Positions 1 to 8,483 of a stretch of 64,000 nt of DNA are shown piece after piece. Position 1 is the first letter of the stretch. The number at the start of each line of letters is the position of its first letter. The notes beneath the pieces were generated by a model. The model was given only the letters and a program-made list of their open reading frames with translations, was not told where the DNA came from and searched no databases. Made by a program: the position numbers and the translations under genes. Location: the NCBI RefSeq assembly GCF_000805385.1, contig NZ_JTJW01000010.1, positions 620,001 through 684,000 of the forward strand. The letters run 5' to 3'. This DNA is from Mycolicibacterium setense. GTDB taxonomy: Bacteria; Actinomycetota; Actinomycetes; Mycobacteriales; Mycobacteriaceae.

Positions 1-647
1 CAGCCGGGGCGGCCCCGGCCCCACGGCGTCGGCCACGACGGCTCGTCCGGCTTGGCGCCCTTCCACAACGTGAAATCGCGCTGATCGCGTTTACCCGTGG
101 CCGCGCCCTCGCCCTGATGCACATCGTCGATCCGGTGCCCGGACAGCGCACCGTAATCGGACAGGCTCAGCACGTCGAAGTAGACGTCCCCGCCGGCGGC
201 ATAGGCGTGGCCCCGCTCGATCAACCGGTCGATGAGCTCGACCATCTGGGTGATGTGGCCGGTGGCCCGGGGCTCGGCGGACGGCGGCAGCACGCCCAAC
301 GCGTCGTAGGCGGCGCTGAACGCCCGCTCGTACGTCGCGGCCCACTCCCACCACGGCCGGCCCGCGTCGGCGGCCTTGTTGAGGATCTTGTCGTCGATGT
401 CGGTGACGTTGCGGATGAACGCAACGTCGTATCCATTGGCGGTCAGCCAGCGGCGCAGCACATCGAACGCGACTCCGCTACGGACATGACCGATGTGCGG
501 CAACCCCTGGACGGTGGCACCGCACAGGTAGATCGAAGCGTGCCCCGGCCGCAGCGGTACAAAGTCTCGTACGGCACCCGCCATGGTGTCGTACAGCCGC
601 AGGCCGGTCTCTGACGCCGGCCCGACAGCTTGAGCGCGATCGGTCAC
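1..647 (-). CDS. cysS: Cysteinyl-tRNA synthetase, N-terminal part (cut by window edge)
   Basis: Charges tRNA-Cys with cysteine in the cytoplasm. About 215 N-terminal residues of a protein that is normally around 470 are present; the rest lies beyond base 1. The class I synthetase start is clear: a zinc-type Cys in 'YLCGATVQ', the HIGH-type motif 'GLPHIGHVRS', and 'NVTDIDDKIL'. The GTG at 647 is the start, because it gives the usual short leader before 'LYDTMAG'. It is the last gene of the carD-ispD-ispF-cysS series, 19 bases after ispF. Identity is secure; only the truncation is caused by the window. Confidence 0.93.
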   Translation of the reverse strand, partial: MTDRAQAVGPASETGLRLYDTMAGAVRDFVPLRPGHASIYLCGATVQGLPHIGHVRSGVAFDVLRRWLTANGYDVAFIRNVTDIDDKILNKAADAGRPWWEWAATYERAFSAAYDALGVLPPSAEPRATGHITQMVELIDRLIERGHAYAAGGDVYFDVLSLSDYGALSGHRIDDVHQGEGAATGKRDQRDFTLWKGAKPDEPSWPTPWGRGRPG

Positions 648-666
648 GACGTGCCAGCTTACCGGG

Positions 667-1143
667 CTATTCGGCGGTAACTAGCAACGCCGTCGCAATC
701 GCGGCCAATCCTTCACCCCGACCGGTCAGCCCGAGCCCGTCGGTGGTGGTGGCAGATACCGATACCGGGGCCCCGATCAGCTCCGAGAGCAGCCACTGTG
801 CCTCGTCCCGGCGCGGGCCGATCTTCGGCCGGTTTCCGATCACCTGCACCGTGGCATTGCCGATCTCGAATCCCGCCGCCTGCACCAGTTCCCGGACGTG
901 ACGCAGCATGTCCGCGCCGGTGACGCCACGCCATTCCGGCCGATCGGTGCCGAAGACGGCGCCGAGGTCACCGAGGCCGGCCGCGCTGAGCAGCGCATCG
1001 CACAACGCGTGAGAGGCGACGTCACCATCGGAATGACCGGCGCAGCCGTCGGCGTCTTCGAATTCCAAGCACAGCAGCCAACAAGGCCGCCCGGACTCGA
1101 TCGGATGGACATCGGTACCGAGGCCGACCCTGGGAATCTTCAC
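667..1143 (-). CDS. ispF: 2-C-methyl-D-erythritol 2,4-cyclodiphosphate synthase
   Basis: Fifth step of the MEP isoprenoid pathway: converts CDP-methylerythritol 2-phosphate to MEcPP with release of CMP. It is 158 residues, normal for the family. The metal-binding residues fall at Asp11 and His13 ('GLGTDVH') and His45 ('GHSDGDVASHAL'); the C-terminal 'TTTDGLGLTGRGEG' matches the nucleotide-binding end of IspF. It overlaps the end of ispD by 4 bases, so the two consecutive-pathway enzymes are translationally coupled. Confidence is high. Confidence 0.96.
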   Translation of the reverse strand: MKIPRVGLGTDVHPIESGRPCWLLCLEFEDADGCAGHSDGDVASHALCDALLSAAGLGDLGAVFGTDRPEWRGVTGADMLRHVRELVQAAGFEIGNATVQVIGNRPKIGPRRDEAQWLLSELIGAPVSVSATTTDGLGLTGRGEGLAAIATALLVTAE

Positions 1144-1808
1144 GTGGCACGCCCCATGACAGCCTCGGCGAGCAACAGGTCCAGCGGCGTGGTGATCTTG
1201 AAGGCCAGCGGGTCGCCGTCGACGATCTGCACGGGCGTGCCGATCTGCTCGACGAGTGAGGCGTCATCGGTGACCGCGCCGGCACCCGCGCGCTGGTAGG
1301 CGCGGCGCAAAACGTCCGTGCGGAACCCCTGCGGGGTCTGCACGGCTCGTAGACCGGCCCGTTCGGGTGTCCCGAGCACCGCACCGTTGGCGTCGACCGC
1401 CTTGATGGTGTCGGCCAGCGGAAGCCCGGGGACGACGGCGGCATGGCCCTCGGCCAGCGCCGCAACCACCCGGGCGATCAGCGTCGGAGGGGTCAATGCC
1501 CGGGCGGCATCGTGCACAAGGATGAAATCGGGGTCACCGGCGGCTGAAAGAGCCAGCCCTACCGATTCGGTGCGATCGGATCCACCGGCCACGATCTGCG
1601 CGCGCCCACCGAACACCATCATGGCTTCATCGGTGAGCGCGGGCGGTACCGCGACCACGACCTTGTCGATCACCCCCGAGGACAGCAGCCCGTCAAGGGC
1701 ATGCTCCAACAGGGGTTTGCCCCTCAAATTGACGAATGCTTTGGGTCTGTCCGCGCCTAGCCGCTCACCAGAGCCGGCGGCCGGTACGACCGCGACAGTT
1801 GTTGCCAC
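1140..1808 (-). CDS. ispD: 2-C-methyl-D-erythritol 4-phosphate cytidylyltransferase
   Basis: Makes CDP-methylerythritol from MEP and CTP in the cytoplasm. It is 222 residues with the nucleotidyltransferase signature at the N terminus ('VPAAGSGERLGADRPKAF', with the catalytic Arg and Lys) and 'FILVHDAARALTPP' near residue 100, both typical of IspD. The start ATG lies 6 bases after the carD stop and the stop overlaps ispF, so it sits mid-operon. The grouping of carD with ispD and ispF is conserved in mycobacteria. Confidence 0.96.
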   Translation of the reverse strand: MATTVAVVPAAGSGERLGADRPKAFVNLRGKPLLEHALDGLLSSGVIDKVVVAVPPALTDEAMMVFGGRAQIVAGGSDRTESVGLALSAAGDPDFILVHDAARALTPPTLIARVVAALAEGHAAVVPGLPLADTIKAVDANGAVLGTPERAGLRAVQTPQGFRTDVLRRAYQRAGAGAVTDDASLVEQIGTPVQIVDGDPLAFKITTPLDLLLAEAVMGRAT

Positions 1809-1814
1809 GACGCG

Positions 1815-2303
1815 TCAGGACGCGGCAGCCAGTACCTCGTCGAGGATGGTCTCGGCCTTGGCGTCATCGGTGTTCTCGGCCAGCGCGAGCTCGCCGACCA
1901 GAATCTGCCGGGCCTTGGCCAGCATTCGCTTCTCACCAGCGGACAAGCCGCGTTCCTGATCCCGACGCCACAGATCCCGGACTACCTCGGCAACCTTGTT
2001 CACATCACCGGAGGCCAGCTTCTCGAGATTGGCCTTGTAGCGGCGCGACCAGTTGGTCGGCTCTTCGGTGTGCGGAGCACGCAACACCTGGAAAACCTTG
2101 TCGAGGCCTTCCTGGCCCACGACGTCGCGAACTCCGACGTACTCGGCGTTGTCTGCGGGCACTCGAACGGTCAGATCCCCTTGGGAAACCTTCAGTACGA
2201 GATATTCCTTCTGCTCGCCCTTGATGGTCCGGGTTTCGATCGCCTCGATCAACGCAGCACCGTGGTGTGGATAGACGACGGTGTCTCCGACCTTAAAAAT
2301 CAT
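1815..2303 (-). CDS. carD: CarD, RNA polymerase-binding transcription regulator
   Basis: CarD binds the RNA polymerase beta subunit and stabilises open complexes, notably at rRNA promoters; it is essential in mycobacteria studied. It is 162 residues. The N-terminal RNAP-interaction (Tudor-like) domain begins 'MIFKVGDTVVYPHHGAAL', and the C-terminal helical DNA-binding domain includes 'NWSRRYKANLEKLASGD'. An open frame continues 12 codons upstream, but ATG 2303 is chosen because family members start at MIFKVG and an AAAGGGG ribosome site lies just upstream. First gene of the ispD-ispF-cysS operon. Confidence 0.97.
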   Translation of the reverse strand: MIFKVGDTVVYPHHGAALIEAIETRTIKGEQKEYLVLKVSQGDLTVRVPADNAEYVGVRDVVGQEGLDKVFQVLRAPHTEEPTNWSRRYKANLEKLASGDVNKVAEVVRDLWRRDQERGLSAGEKRMLAKARQILVGELALAENTDDAKAETILDEVLAAAS

Positions 2304-2600
2304 CTGATTCGAGCCCCTTTCGCTACTCCATGCTAACACGGGCCCAGATCACATGCGCACCAACTGCGCAGGTCAGGGGCACTACAGGTGAAGAACAGGG
2401 GTTGACATGGTGACGAAAGCGTGCAACCACACCGTTGGCCGACGGCCCCAAATGAGTGCCCCCGCAAAGCGGTTGCGGGCCTGAACCACCCGTCACCGAG
2501 CACCCTTCGAGCCCTTCTGCCACGCCCTCGCATTCCGTCCGTCGAAGCCACCTACTACTGTGCATAGTCGAAGTACGCCGACCCAGCTCAGGAGGCTTGA
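2304..2600. other. Divergent carD / lpqE intergenic region
   Basis: This 297-base region holds the promoters of two divergent genes. I see the carD ribosome site (AAAGGGG near 2312-2319) and the lpqE ribosome site (GGAGG 2591-2595). No convincing -35/-10 pair, palindrome or coding frame with its own ribosome site stands out. A TTGACA at 2402 has no matching -10 at the proper spacing. Confidence 0.5.
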
Positions 2601-3188
2601 GTGAACCGCTTCGCAATGCGTGCCTCGGCCGGTCTGGCCGCATGTGGCCTGACCGCAGCCGTTCTCACCGGCTGCAGCGCCGGGCAGGTCTCCCAGACGG
2701 CGACCCAGGAGCCCGCCGTCAACGGCGTCAACGCACAGGCCGGCGCGATCTCGCTGCGCAACGTGCACCTGCGCGCACCGCAGCAAAAGGACTACGTCGA
2801 GCCCGGCTCCGAAGCCGAGCTGCTGTTCGTCGCAACCAACGGATCCACCGAGGCGCCCAACAAGCTGCTCTCGATCAAGACCACCGTCGGCGATGTGGCA
2901 CTGAGCGGCGACCCGACCATCCCGGCCGGCGGCGTCCTCGTGGTGGGCGAACCCGACGGACAGACGAAGCCGCTGGAGCAGGCCGAGGCCGCCGAGGCCG
3001 TGACCGCCAAGGTCAGCTTGACCAAGCCGGTCACCAACGGGCTGCTGTACGACTTCACGTTCAAGTTCGAGAACGGCGAGACCACGGTGGCCGTGCCGAT
3101 CTCGGCAGGCGAGGCGCCCCGGCGCGACAAGTCCGGCGAGGAGCCCGCCGAGGGCGCCGAGGCCGGCGGCGCGGGCGGCCATCACTAG
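2601..3188 (+). CDS. lpqE: LpqE-like secreted lipoprotein
   Basis: Probable cell-envelope lipoprotein of 195 residues; function unknown. The signal peptide (residues 1-24) ends in a good lipobox 'LTGCSAG', placing the acylated Cys at about residue 25. The mature part is a beta-rich domain ('GAISLRNVHL...EAELLFVATN'), followed by a tail rich in Gly, Glu and Ala that ends in two His. The GTG start is supported by GGAGG 6 bases upstream. Its place, divergent from carD and upstream of radA, matches lpqE of M. tuberculosis. A strong terminator follows. Confidence 0.88.
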   Translation: MNRFAMRASAGLAACGLTAAVLTGCSAGQVSQTATQEPAVNGVNAQAGAISLRNVHLRAPQQKDYVEPGSEAELLFVATNGSTEAPNKLLSIKTTVGDVALSGDPTIPAGGVLVVGEPDGQTKPLEQAEAAEAVTAKVSLTKPVTNGLLYDFTFKFENGETTVAVPISAGEAPRRDKSGEEPAEGAEAGGAGGHH

Positions 3189-3214
3189 TCCCGAGGGCTA
3201 CCCCTGAGGTTGCG

Positions 3215-3245
3215 AAACCCGTCGCGGATCACCGCGACGGGTTTT
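3215..3245 (+). terminator. Intrinsic terminator after lpqE
   Basis: A perfect 13-bp stem (AAACCCGTCGCGG at 3215-3227 with CCGCGACGGGTTT at 3232-3244), a 4-base loop ATCA, and a short T run. It lies 26 bases after the lpqE stop and separates it from the inserted hydrolase gene. Confidence 0.85.
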
Positions 3246-3378
3246 GTGCTGTGTCGTCGCGCTGACCCTCGCGTCATTCTCCGAGCCCCTGATTGATAAA
3301 AACGGCACCCGCTGTGCGTTCTCACAAGAAGGCAGGCGATTCCGCCTGTCGTCGACAAGGCAATCAGGAGAAGAACGC

Positions 3379-4296
3379 ATGAGCGTGGACAACATTGCGC
3401 GCCAAGGGGCATCGGGGCTCGACGAGTCTTTGCCGTCGCACTATGCGCTGAAGGTCGGCACGATCGAAGTGCTGGTGATCAGCGATGGCGTGCTGTCGAT
3501 GCCATCCCCGATGTTGGCGACCAACGCCGACCCTGCCGTCCGTGCCTCCTGGCTGGACGACATGTTCCTGCCGCCGGACGAGCTTGCCTTGCCTTTGAAT
3601 CAGGTCGTGGTGCGTAGCGGCGATCGCACCATTCTCATCGACGCCGGGGCCGGCCTCGCCCACGAGGACTTCACACCACGGGCCGGGCGGTGGGCCAAGC
3701 GGCTACAGGCTGCCGGCATCGATCTCGCCTCGGTGACCGACGTGGTGCTCACCCATATGCACTTCGATCACGTCGGCGGCCTGCTCATCGACGGGGTGAA
3801 GGACCGGCTACGTGCGGACCTTCGGATCCACGCGGCCGCAGCCGAGGCCGAGTTCTGGGAATCGCCCGACTTCTCCCATACCGCCGTGACCGCGCCGGTT
3901 CAGGACGCGATGCGGTGGTCCGCTACGAAGTTCCTCGACCAGTACCGCGATCAGTTGAGTCCGTTCGAGACGGAGTACGAGGTGGCCCCCGGGGTACTCG
4001 TCCAACGCACCGGCGGCCACACCCCCGGACACAGCGTGGTCCGGCTGGCGTCGGGCGGCGAAGGGTTGACGTTCGCCGGCGACGCCGTGCTACAGGCCGG
4101 ATTCGACCACCCAGACTGGTTCAACGGCTTCGAACACGATCCCGCGGAGGCTGCCCGCGTCAGGGTCGACCTCCTACGGGAGCTGGCATCGACTCGCGAG
4201 GCGCTGGTAGCCACCCATCTGCCGTTCCCGTCCGTCTGCCACGTGGCGGTCGCCGGCGACGCCTTTCGCGCCGTGCCGGCTGTCTGGAATTACTGA
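3379..4296 (+). CDS. Metallo-beta-lactamase-fold hydrolase
   Basis: Cytosolic-looking hydrolase of 305 residues with the binuclear-zinc signature 'THMHFDHVGG' (HxHxDH) near residue 120, a later His in 'GGHTPGHS', and an Asp in 'TFAGDAV'. This layout is that of the AttM/AidC-like and related MBL-fold lactonases and esterases; the true substrate cannot be read from sequence. ATG 3379 is chosen over earlier in-frame codons because AGGAG lies 8 bases upstream. By my recollection it is absent between lpqE and radA in M. tuberculosis, so it looks like a lineage-specific insertion in an otherwise conserved neighbourhood. Confidence 0.85.
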   Translation: MSVDNIARQGASGLDESLPSHYALKVGTIEVLVISDGVLSMPSPMLATNADPAVRASWLDDMFLPPDELALPLNQVVVRSGDRTILIDAGAGLAHEDFTPRAGRWAKRLQAAGIDLASVTDVVLTHMHFDHVGGLLIDGVKDRLRADLRIHAAAAEAEFWESPDFSHTAVTAPVQDAMRWSATKFLDQYRDQLSPFETEYEVAPGVLVQRTGGHTPGHSVVRLASGGEGLTFAGDAVLQAGFDHPDWFNGFEHDPAEAARVRVDLLRELASTREALVATHLPFPSVCHVAVAGDAFRAVPAVWNY

Positions 4297-4435
4297 CGGT
4301 CACGCCATTACGTTGCGGGGGGCTGCCGAATCGGGTTCTGACGGCGGTGGCCCACCGACAAGCCGAAGCACAGACTCATCGCCGCCGCAGTGCGCCTGAT
4401 CAGGAATTGTCGGAACCGTCCGTTAATGTCACGGC

Positions 4436-5836
4436 GTGGCCGCTTCGAAAGTACGTTCGCAATACCGCTGCTCGGAGTGTCAGCACGCCACCCCCAAATG
4501 GGTCGGCCGCTGCGCCAATTGCGGCACCTGGGGCACGGTCGACGAAGTAGCCGTGCTCACCCTTCCCGGTGGCAGGGCGGGCAGCTCGGTCCGCCGCTCG
4601 GTGGCGCCCACCTCACCCGCGGTGCCGATCACCTCGATCGACCCGGGCATCACCCGCCACTACGCAACCGGGGTCAGCGAACTGGACCGCGTCCTGGGCG
4701 GCGGCCTGGTCGCCGGTTCGGTCACGCTGCTGGCCGGGGATCCCGGCGTCGGCAAGTCCACCCTGCTCCTCGAGGTCGCCAACCGCTGGGCGCACACCGG
4801 CCGCCGCGCGCTGTACCTCTCCGGTGAGGAATCCGCCGGACAGATCCGGCTGCGCGCCGAACGGACGGGCTGTACGCACGACAACGTCTATCTGGCAGGC
4901 GAATCCGATCTGCAGATCGCCCTCGGCCACATCGAGGAGGTCAAACCCAGTCTCGTGGTGGTCGATTCGGTTCAGACCATGTCCACCACCGAGGCCGACG
5001 GGGTGACCGGCGGGGTGACCCAGGTGCGTGCGGTGACGACCGCGCTGACGGGCTACGCCAAGACCGCCGTCGGAGACCCGGCAGTCGCCATGATCCTGGT
5101 CGGGCATGTGACCAAGGACGGTGCCATCGCGGGGCCGCGTTCCCTCGAGCATCTTGTCGACGTGGTGCTGCACTTCGAGGGTGATCACGCGTCGAGCCTT
5201 CGCATGGTGCGCGGAGTCAAGAACCGCTTCGGTGCCGCCGACGAAGTGGGTTGTTTTCAGATGCACGACAACGGAATCGAGTGTGTCAGCGATCCGTCGG
5301 GACTGTTCCTGGACCAGCGTCCGGCGGCGGTACCCGGCACCGCCATCACGGTCACTCTCGACGGCAAGCGCCCGATGATCGGCGAGGTGCAGGCGCTGCA
5401 TGCCCAGCCCATCGGGCCGCCCCGGCGCGCGGTCAGTGGCATCGACTCGGCCCGCGCGGCGATGATCGGCGCGGTGCTCCAGACCCGGTGCGGCCTGCCC
5501 ATCGGCACCAACGATCTGTACCTGTCCACCGTCGGCGGCATGCGGCTGACTGACCCGTCTTCAGATCTGGCCGTGGCGGTGGCCATCGCCTCGGCCTATC
5601 TGGACATCGCGTTGCCCATGAACGCCGTGGTTATCGGCGAGGTGGGACTCGTCGGCGATCTGCGACGCGTCACCGGCATGGACCGCAGGCTGGCCGAGGC
5701 CGCCCGGTTGGGGTTCAACGTCGCCGTGGTGGCTCCGGGGGTCACCAGCGCGCCTCCAGGCCTGCGCGTCATCACCGTGGATCACATCGGGGCGGCATTG
5801 CGGGCACTGAAGGACATCGCGATTGCCAGCAATTGA
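4436..5836 (+). CDS. radA: DNA repair protein RadA
   Basis: RecA-like ATPase that promotes branch migration in recombination repair. It is 466 residues. It opens with a zinc finger (Cys12, Cys15, Cys26, Cys29), then a Walker A 'GDPGVGKST' near 101-109, the RadA-specific 'KNRFG' motif near residue 264, and a Lon-protease-like C-terminal domain. Start GTG 4436 places the zinc finger at its usual distance. disA follows 39 bases downstream on the same strand, a pairing common in Gram-positive bacteria. Confidence 0.96.
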   Translation: MAASKVRSQYRCSECQHATPKWVGRCANCGTWGTVDEVAVLTLPGGRAGSSVRRSVAPTSPAVPITSIDPGITRHYATGVSELDRVLGGGLVAGSVTLLAGDPGVGKSTLLLEVANRWAHTGRRALYLSGEESAGQIRLRAERTGCTHDNVYLAGESDLQIALGHIEEVKPSLVVVDSVQTMSTTEADGVTGGVTQVRAVTTALTGYAKTAVGDPAVAMILVGHVTKDGAIAGPRSLEHLVDVVLHFEGDHASSLRMVRGVKNRFGAADEVGCFQMHDNGIECVSDPSGLFLDQRPAAVPGTAITVTLDGKRPMIGEVQALHAQPIGPPRRAVSGIDSARAAMIGAVLQTRCGLPIGTNDLYLSTVGGMRLTDPSSDLAVAVAIASAYLDIALPMNAVVIGEVGLVGDLRRVTGMDRRLAEAARLGFNVAVVAPGVTSAPPGLRVITVDHIGAALRALKDIAIASN

Positions 5837-5875
5837 GAACATCACGGACAATAGCGGCCGACCCAAGGAGAAGTG

Positions 5876-6994
5876 ATGGCCGTGAACTCCGGCGCCAGGA
5901 CCAGCCGCACCGTCGTGCATCTGGCTCGGCCGACGCTACGAGAGACCCTCGGCCGGTTGGCCCCCGGTACCCCGCTGCGCGACGGCCTGGAGCGCATCCT
6001 GCGCGGCAGGACGGGCGCGCTGATCGTGCTCGGCTACGACGACAGCGTGGAAACCATCTGCGACGGCGGGTTTGCCCTGGACGTCCGCTATGCCCCCACC
6101 CGGCTGCGTGAGCTGTCGAAGATGGACGGCGCGGTGGTCCTGTCCAGCGACGGCAGTCGCATCGTGCGGGCCAACGTGCAGTTGGTGCCGGATCCATCGA
6201 TCCCGACCGACGAGTCCGGGACCCGCCACCGCTCGGCCGAGCGCACCGCGATCCAAACCGGCTATCCGGTGATCTCGGTGAGCCACTCCATGAGCATCGT
6301 GACGGTCTACGTCGCCGGCGAGCGGCACGTGGTACCCGATTCGGCGACCATCCTGTCGCGGGCCAACCAGACCATCGCGACCCTGGAGCGCTACAAGGGT
6401 CGCCTCGACGAGGTCAGCAAGCAGCTGTCCACCGCCGAGATCGAAGACTTCGTGACGCTGCGCGACGTCATGACCGTGGTGCAGCGGCTGGAAATGGTGC
6501 GCCGGATCAGCCTCGAGATCGACGCCGACGTGGTCGAACTCGGCACCGACGGACGCCAGCTCAAACTGCAACTCGACGAGCTCGTGGGCGACAACGAGGC
6601 CGCACGCGAACTGATCGTCCGCGATTACCACGCCCTGCCCGACCCGCCCACCGCCGCCCAGGTGCATTCGACGCTGGATGAGCTCGATGCCCTCACCGAC
6701 AACGAGTTGCTCGACTTCACCACGCTGGCAAGGGTTTTCGGATACCCGTCGACATCGGAGGCACAGGACTCGGCCATGAGTTCACGCGGCTACCGCGCCA
6801 TGGCGGGGATACCGCGACTGCAGTTCGCCCATGTCGACCTGCTGGTGCGCTCATTCGGCTCACTGCAGGGGTTGCTGGCCGCCAGCGCGGACGATCTGCA
6901 GTCGGTGGAGGGCATCGGGTCGATGTGGGCTCGGCACATTCGTGAGGGCCTGTCCCTGCTGGCCGAGTCGACGATCGCCGACCGGCTGGCCTGA
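5876..6994 (+). CDS. disA: Diadenylate cyclase DisA
   Basis: DNA-integrity scanning enzyme that condenses two ATP into c-di-AMP. The N-terminal DAC domain has the catalytic 'KMDGAVV' (DGA) and 'GTRHRSAE' (RHR) motifs; a helical spine follows, and the C terminus carries helix-hairpin-helix DNA-binding elements ('LQSVEGIGSMWARHI'). ATG 5876 gives 372 residues and has AAGGAG 5 bases upstream. A GTG at 5873 and a GTG at 5915 (closer to the M. tuberculosis protein start) are alternatives. Co-directional with radA. Confidence 0.96.
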   Translation: MAVNSGARTSRTVVHLARPTLRETLGRLAPGTPLRDGLERILRGRTGALIVLGYDDSVETICDGGFALDVRYAPTRLRELSKMDGAVVLSSDGSRIVRANVQLVPDPSIPTDESGTRHRSAERTAIQTGYPVISVSHSMSIVTVYVAGERHVVPDSATILSRANQTIATLERYKGRLDEVSKQLSTAEIEDFVTLRDVMTVVQRLEMVRRISLEIDADVVELGTDGRQLKLQLDELVGDNEAARELIVRDYHALPDPPTAAQVHSTLDELDALTDNELLDFTTLARVFGYPSTSEAQDSAMSSRGYRAMAGIPRLQFAHVDLLVRSFGSLQGLLAASADDLQSVEGIGSMWARHIREGLSLLAESTIADRLA

Positions 6995-6997
6995 CCG

Positions 6998-7777
6998 TCA
7001 GTTGCCCGGTGTGGGCACCTCAGCCGCCGGTGCGCCCTCGGCGGGCGGCCCGGGCTGCTGCGGATTGCCCTGGGCCAGGATGAACGGCACGGGCGCCGAT
7101 CTGAGATTGCCGAGTTGCACCATCAAGTTGTAGGTGCCGGGTCCGATCGGCTGACGCGGCATCGGGCACTGCGGCGCCGACCCCATGCCGGTCCAGGTCA
7201 CCTCGGTGGTCACCTGCTCACCCGGGTTGAAGGTCTTCACCAGGGTCTCGTTGGACGGCGCGCAGTCCAGGTTGGACCAGAGCCGGTTGTTGTCCAGCGA
7301 GTACACGTACGCGGCCAGCACCGCGGCGCCCACGTCCCGCTTGCAGGCCACCAGGCCGATGTTGGTCACGACCATGGTGAACTTCGGCTGGTCTCCCACG
7401 ACGTACTCGGGCTGGCTGGTGATGCCCTTGACCGCGAGCGTGGAGTCCGGGCAGTCGTCGCCCTCTTTGAGCAACGGCGGCGGCGTGACGGCGGCGGTCG
7501 GAGTGGCCGTCGGCGGCGGCGCATGCTGGGCCGGCGGAACCACCGGGGTCTTGACCTCAGGGTTCTCGCCCGGTAGCGGCGTCGGCGGGGCGGCCGTGGC
7601 GGACGCCCCGTCGGCGGATTTGGTCTCGGCTCCGGAGCTGCTGGTCATGATGACCGCGACGATCGCGGCGATGATCCCCACGACGACCACCGCGATTCCG
7701 ATGGCCAGCGCGCGGCGCCGCCAGTAAATCTGCGAGGGCAGTGGCCCATGAGGTTCGAGATCCAACACGGCTTTCAC
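6998..7777 (-). CDS. Membrane-anchored conserved mycobacterial protein (Rv3587c-like)
   Basis: Function unknown. It is 259 residues. A short cytoplasmic start with several Arg is followed by one transmembrane helix (about residues 25-44, rich in Ile/Val/Ala). Then comes a Pro/Thr/Ala-rich linker (about 50-100) and an outside domain with four Cys ('DDCPDST', 'ACKRD', 'LDCAPS', 'PQCPMP') that could form two disulfides. Start is GTG 7777. It converges on disA, with stops only a few bases apart. Placement next to canB matches the M. tuberculosis gene order. Confidence 0.85.
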   Translation of the reverse strand: MKAVLDLEPHGPLPSQIYWRRRALAIGIAVVVVGIIAAIVAVIMTSSSGAETKSADGASATAAPPTPLPGENPEVKTPVVPPAQHAPPPTATPTAAVTPPPLLKEGDDCPDSTLAVKGITSQPEYVVGDQPKFTMVVTNIGLVACKRDVGAAVLAAYVYSLDNNRLWSNLDCAPSNETLVKTFNPGEQVTTEVTWTGMGSAPQCPMPRQPIGPGTYNLMVQLGNLRSAPVPFILAQGNPQQPGPPAEGAPAAEVPTPGN

Positions 7778-7843
7778 GGTAAGCCCAGGTCATGCCCAGT
7801 TGCCCGAGGCGACCCGGCGTGTCGGGAGCCGCCGGCAATATTC

Positions 7844-8464
7844 TCAGACTTCGCCGATGTTGCCCAGGTGGCTGCGCAGTTCCACGTGACCGTCAGACAG
7901 GTGGTAGGTGGCGCCGACGATCGCCTGGGTTCCCGCGGCGAGGCCATTGGAGATGGCGGCCGACCGCATCTGCAGCTGGTTGACCGTCTCCTTGACGTGG
8001 TAGGCCTCGAACTCGTCGACCCGGGTCAGACCGGAATGCCGTCCCATCAGGATCGACGGCGTCACCCGCTCGACGATGTCGCGCACGTAACCCCCGGGCA
8101 TCTCGCCCTCGTCGAGGGCATTGATGGCGGCCTTGACCGCGCCACAGCTGTCGTGACCCAGGACCACGATCAGCGGCACGTTCAGGATCGACACCGCGTA
8201 TTCGATCGACCCCAGCACCGCGTTGTCGAGGACGTGGCCCGCGGTACGCACCACGAACATGTCGCCCAGACCCTGGTCGAAAAGCAGCTCGGCGGCGACA
8301 CGGCTGTCACCGCAACCGAACACCACGGCGGTGGGCTTCTGGCCGTGCGCCAGGCTGGCACGACGTGCGACGTCCTGGCTCGGATGCTGCGGTTCGCCGG
8401 CCACAAAGCGGGCGTTACCGTCCTTGAGTGCCTTCCAAGCGGATACGGGATTCGAATTGGGCAT
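7844..8464 (-). CDS. canB: Beta-class carbonic anhydrase
   Basis: Interconverts CO2 and bicarbonate. It is 206 residues. The zinc site is complete: Cys51 and Asp53 with Arg55 in 'FGCGDSR', and His104/Cys107 in 'LGHDSCGAV'. Start ATG 8464 gives the same 'MPNxNPV' beginning as the M. tuberculosis enzyme; an in-frame ATG at 8473 is possible. No clear ribosome site is seen, and only 19 bases separate it from the divergent mutY start, so the two promoters must overlap. Confidence 0.94.
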   Translation of the reverse strand: MPNSNPVSAWKALKDGNARFVAGEPQHPSQDVARRASLAHGQKPTAVVFGCGDSRVAAELLFDQGLGDMFVVRTAGHVLDNAVLGSIEYAVSILNVPLIVVLGHDSCGAVKAAINALDEGEMPGGYVRDIVERVTPSILMGRHSGLTRVDEFEAYHVKETVNQLQMRSAAISNGLAAGTQAIVGATYHLSDGHVELRSHLGNIGEV

Positions 8465-8483
8465 ATCAGCCATTTTGCATGAG

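Noticed and set aside
2402..2431. TTGACA as a promoter for lpqE
   Set aside because: No acceptable -10 hexamer at 16-19 bases, and the site is about 170 bases before the gene.
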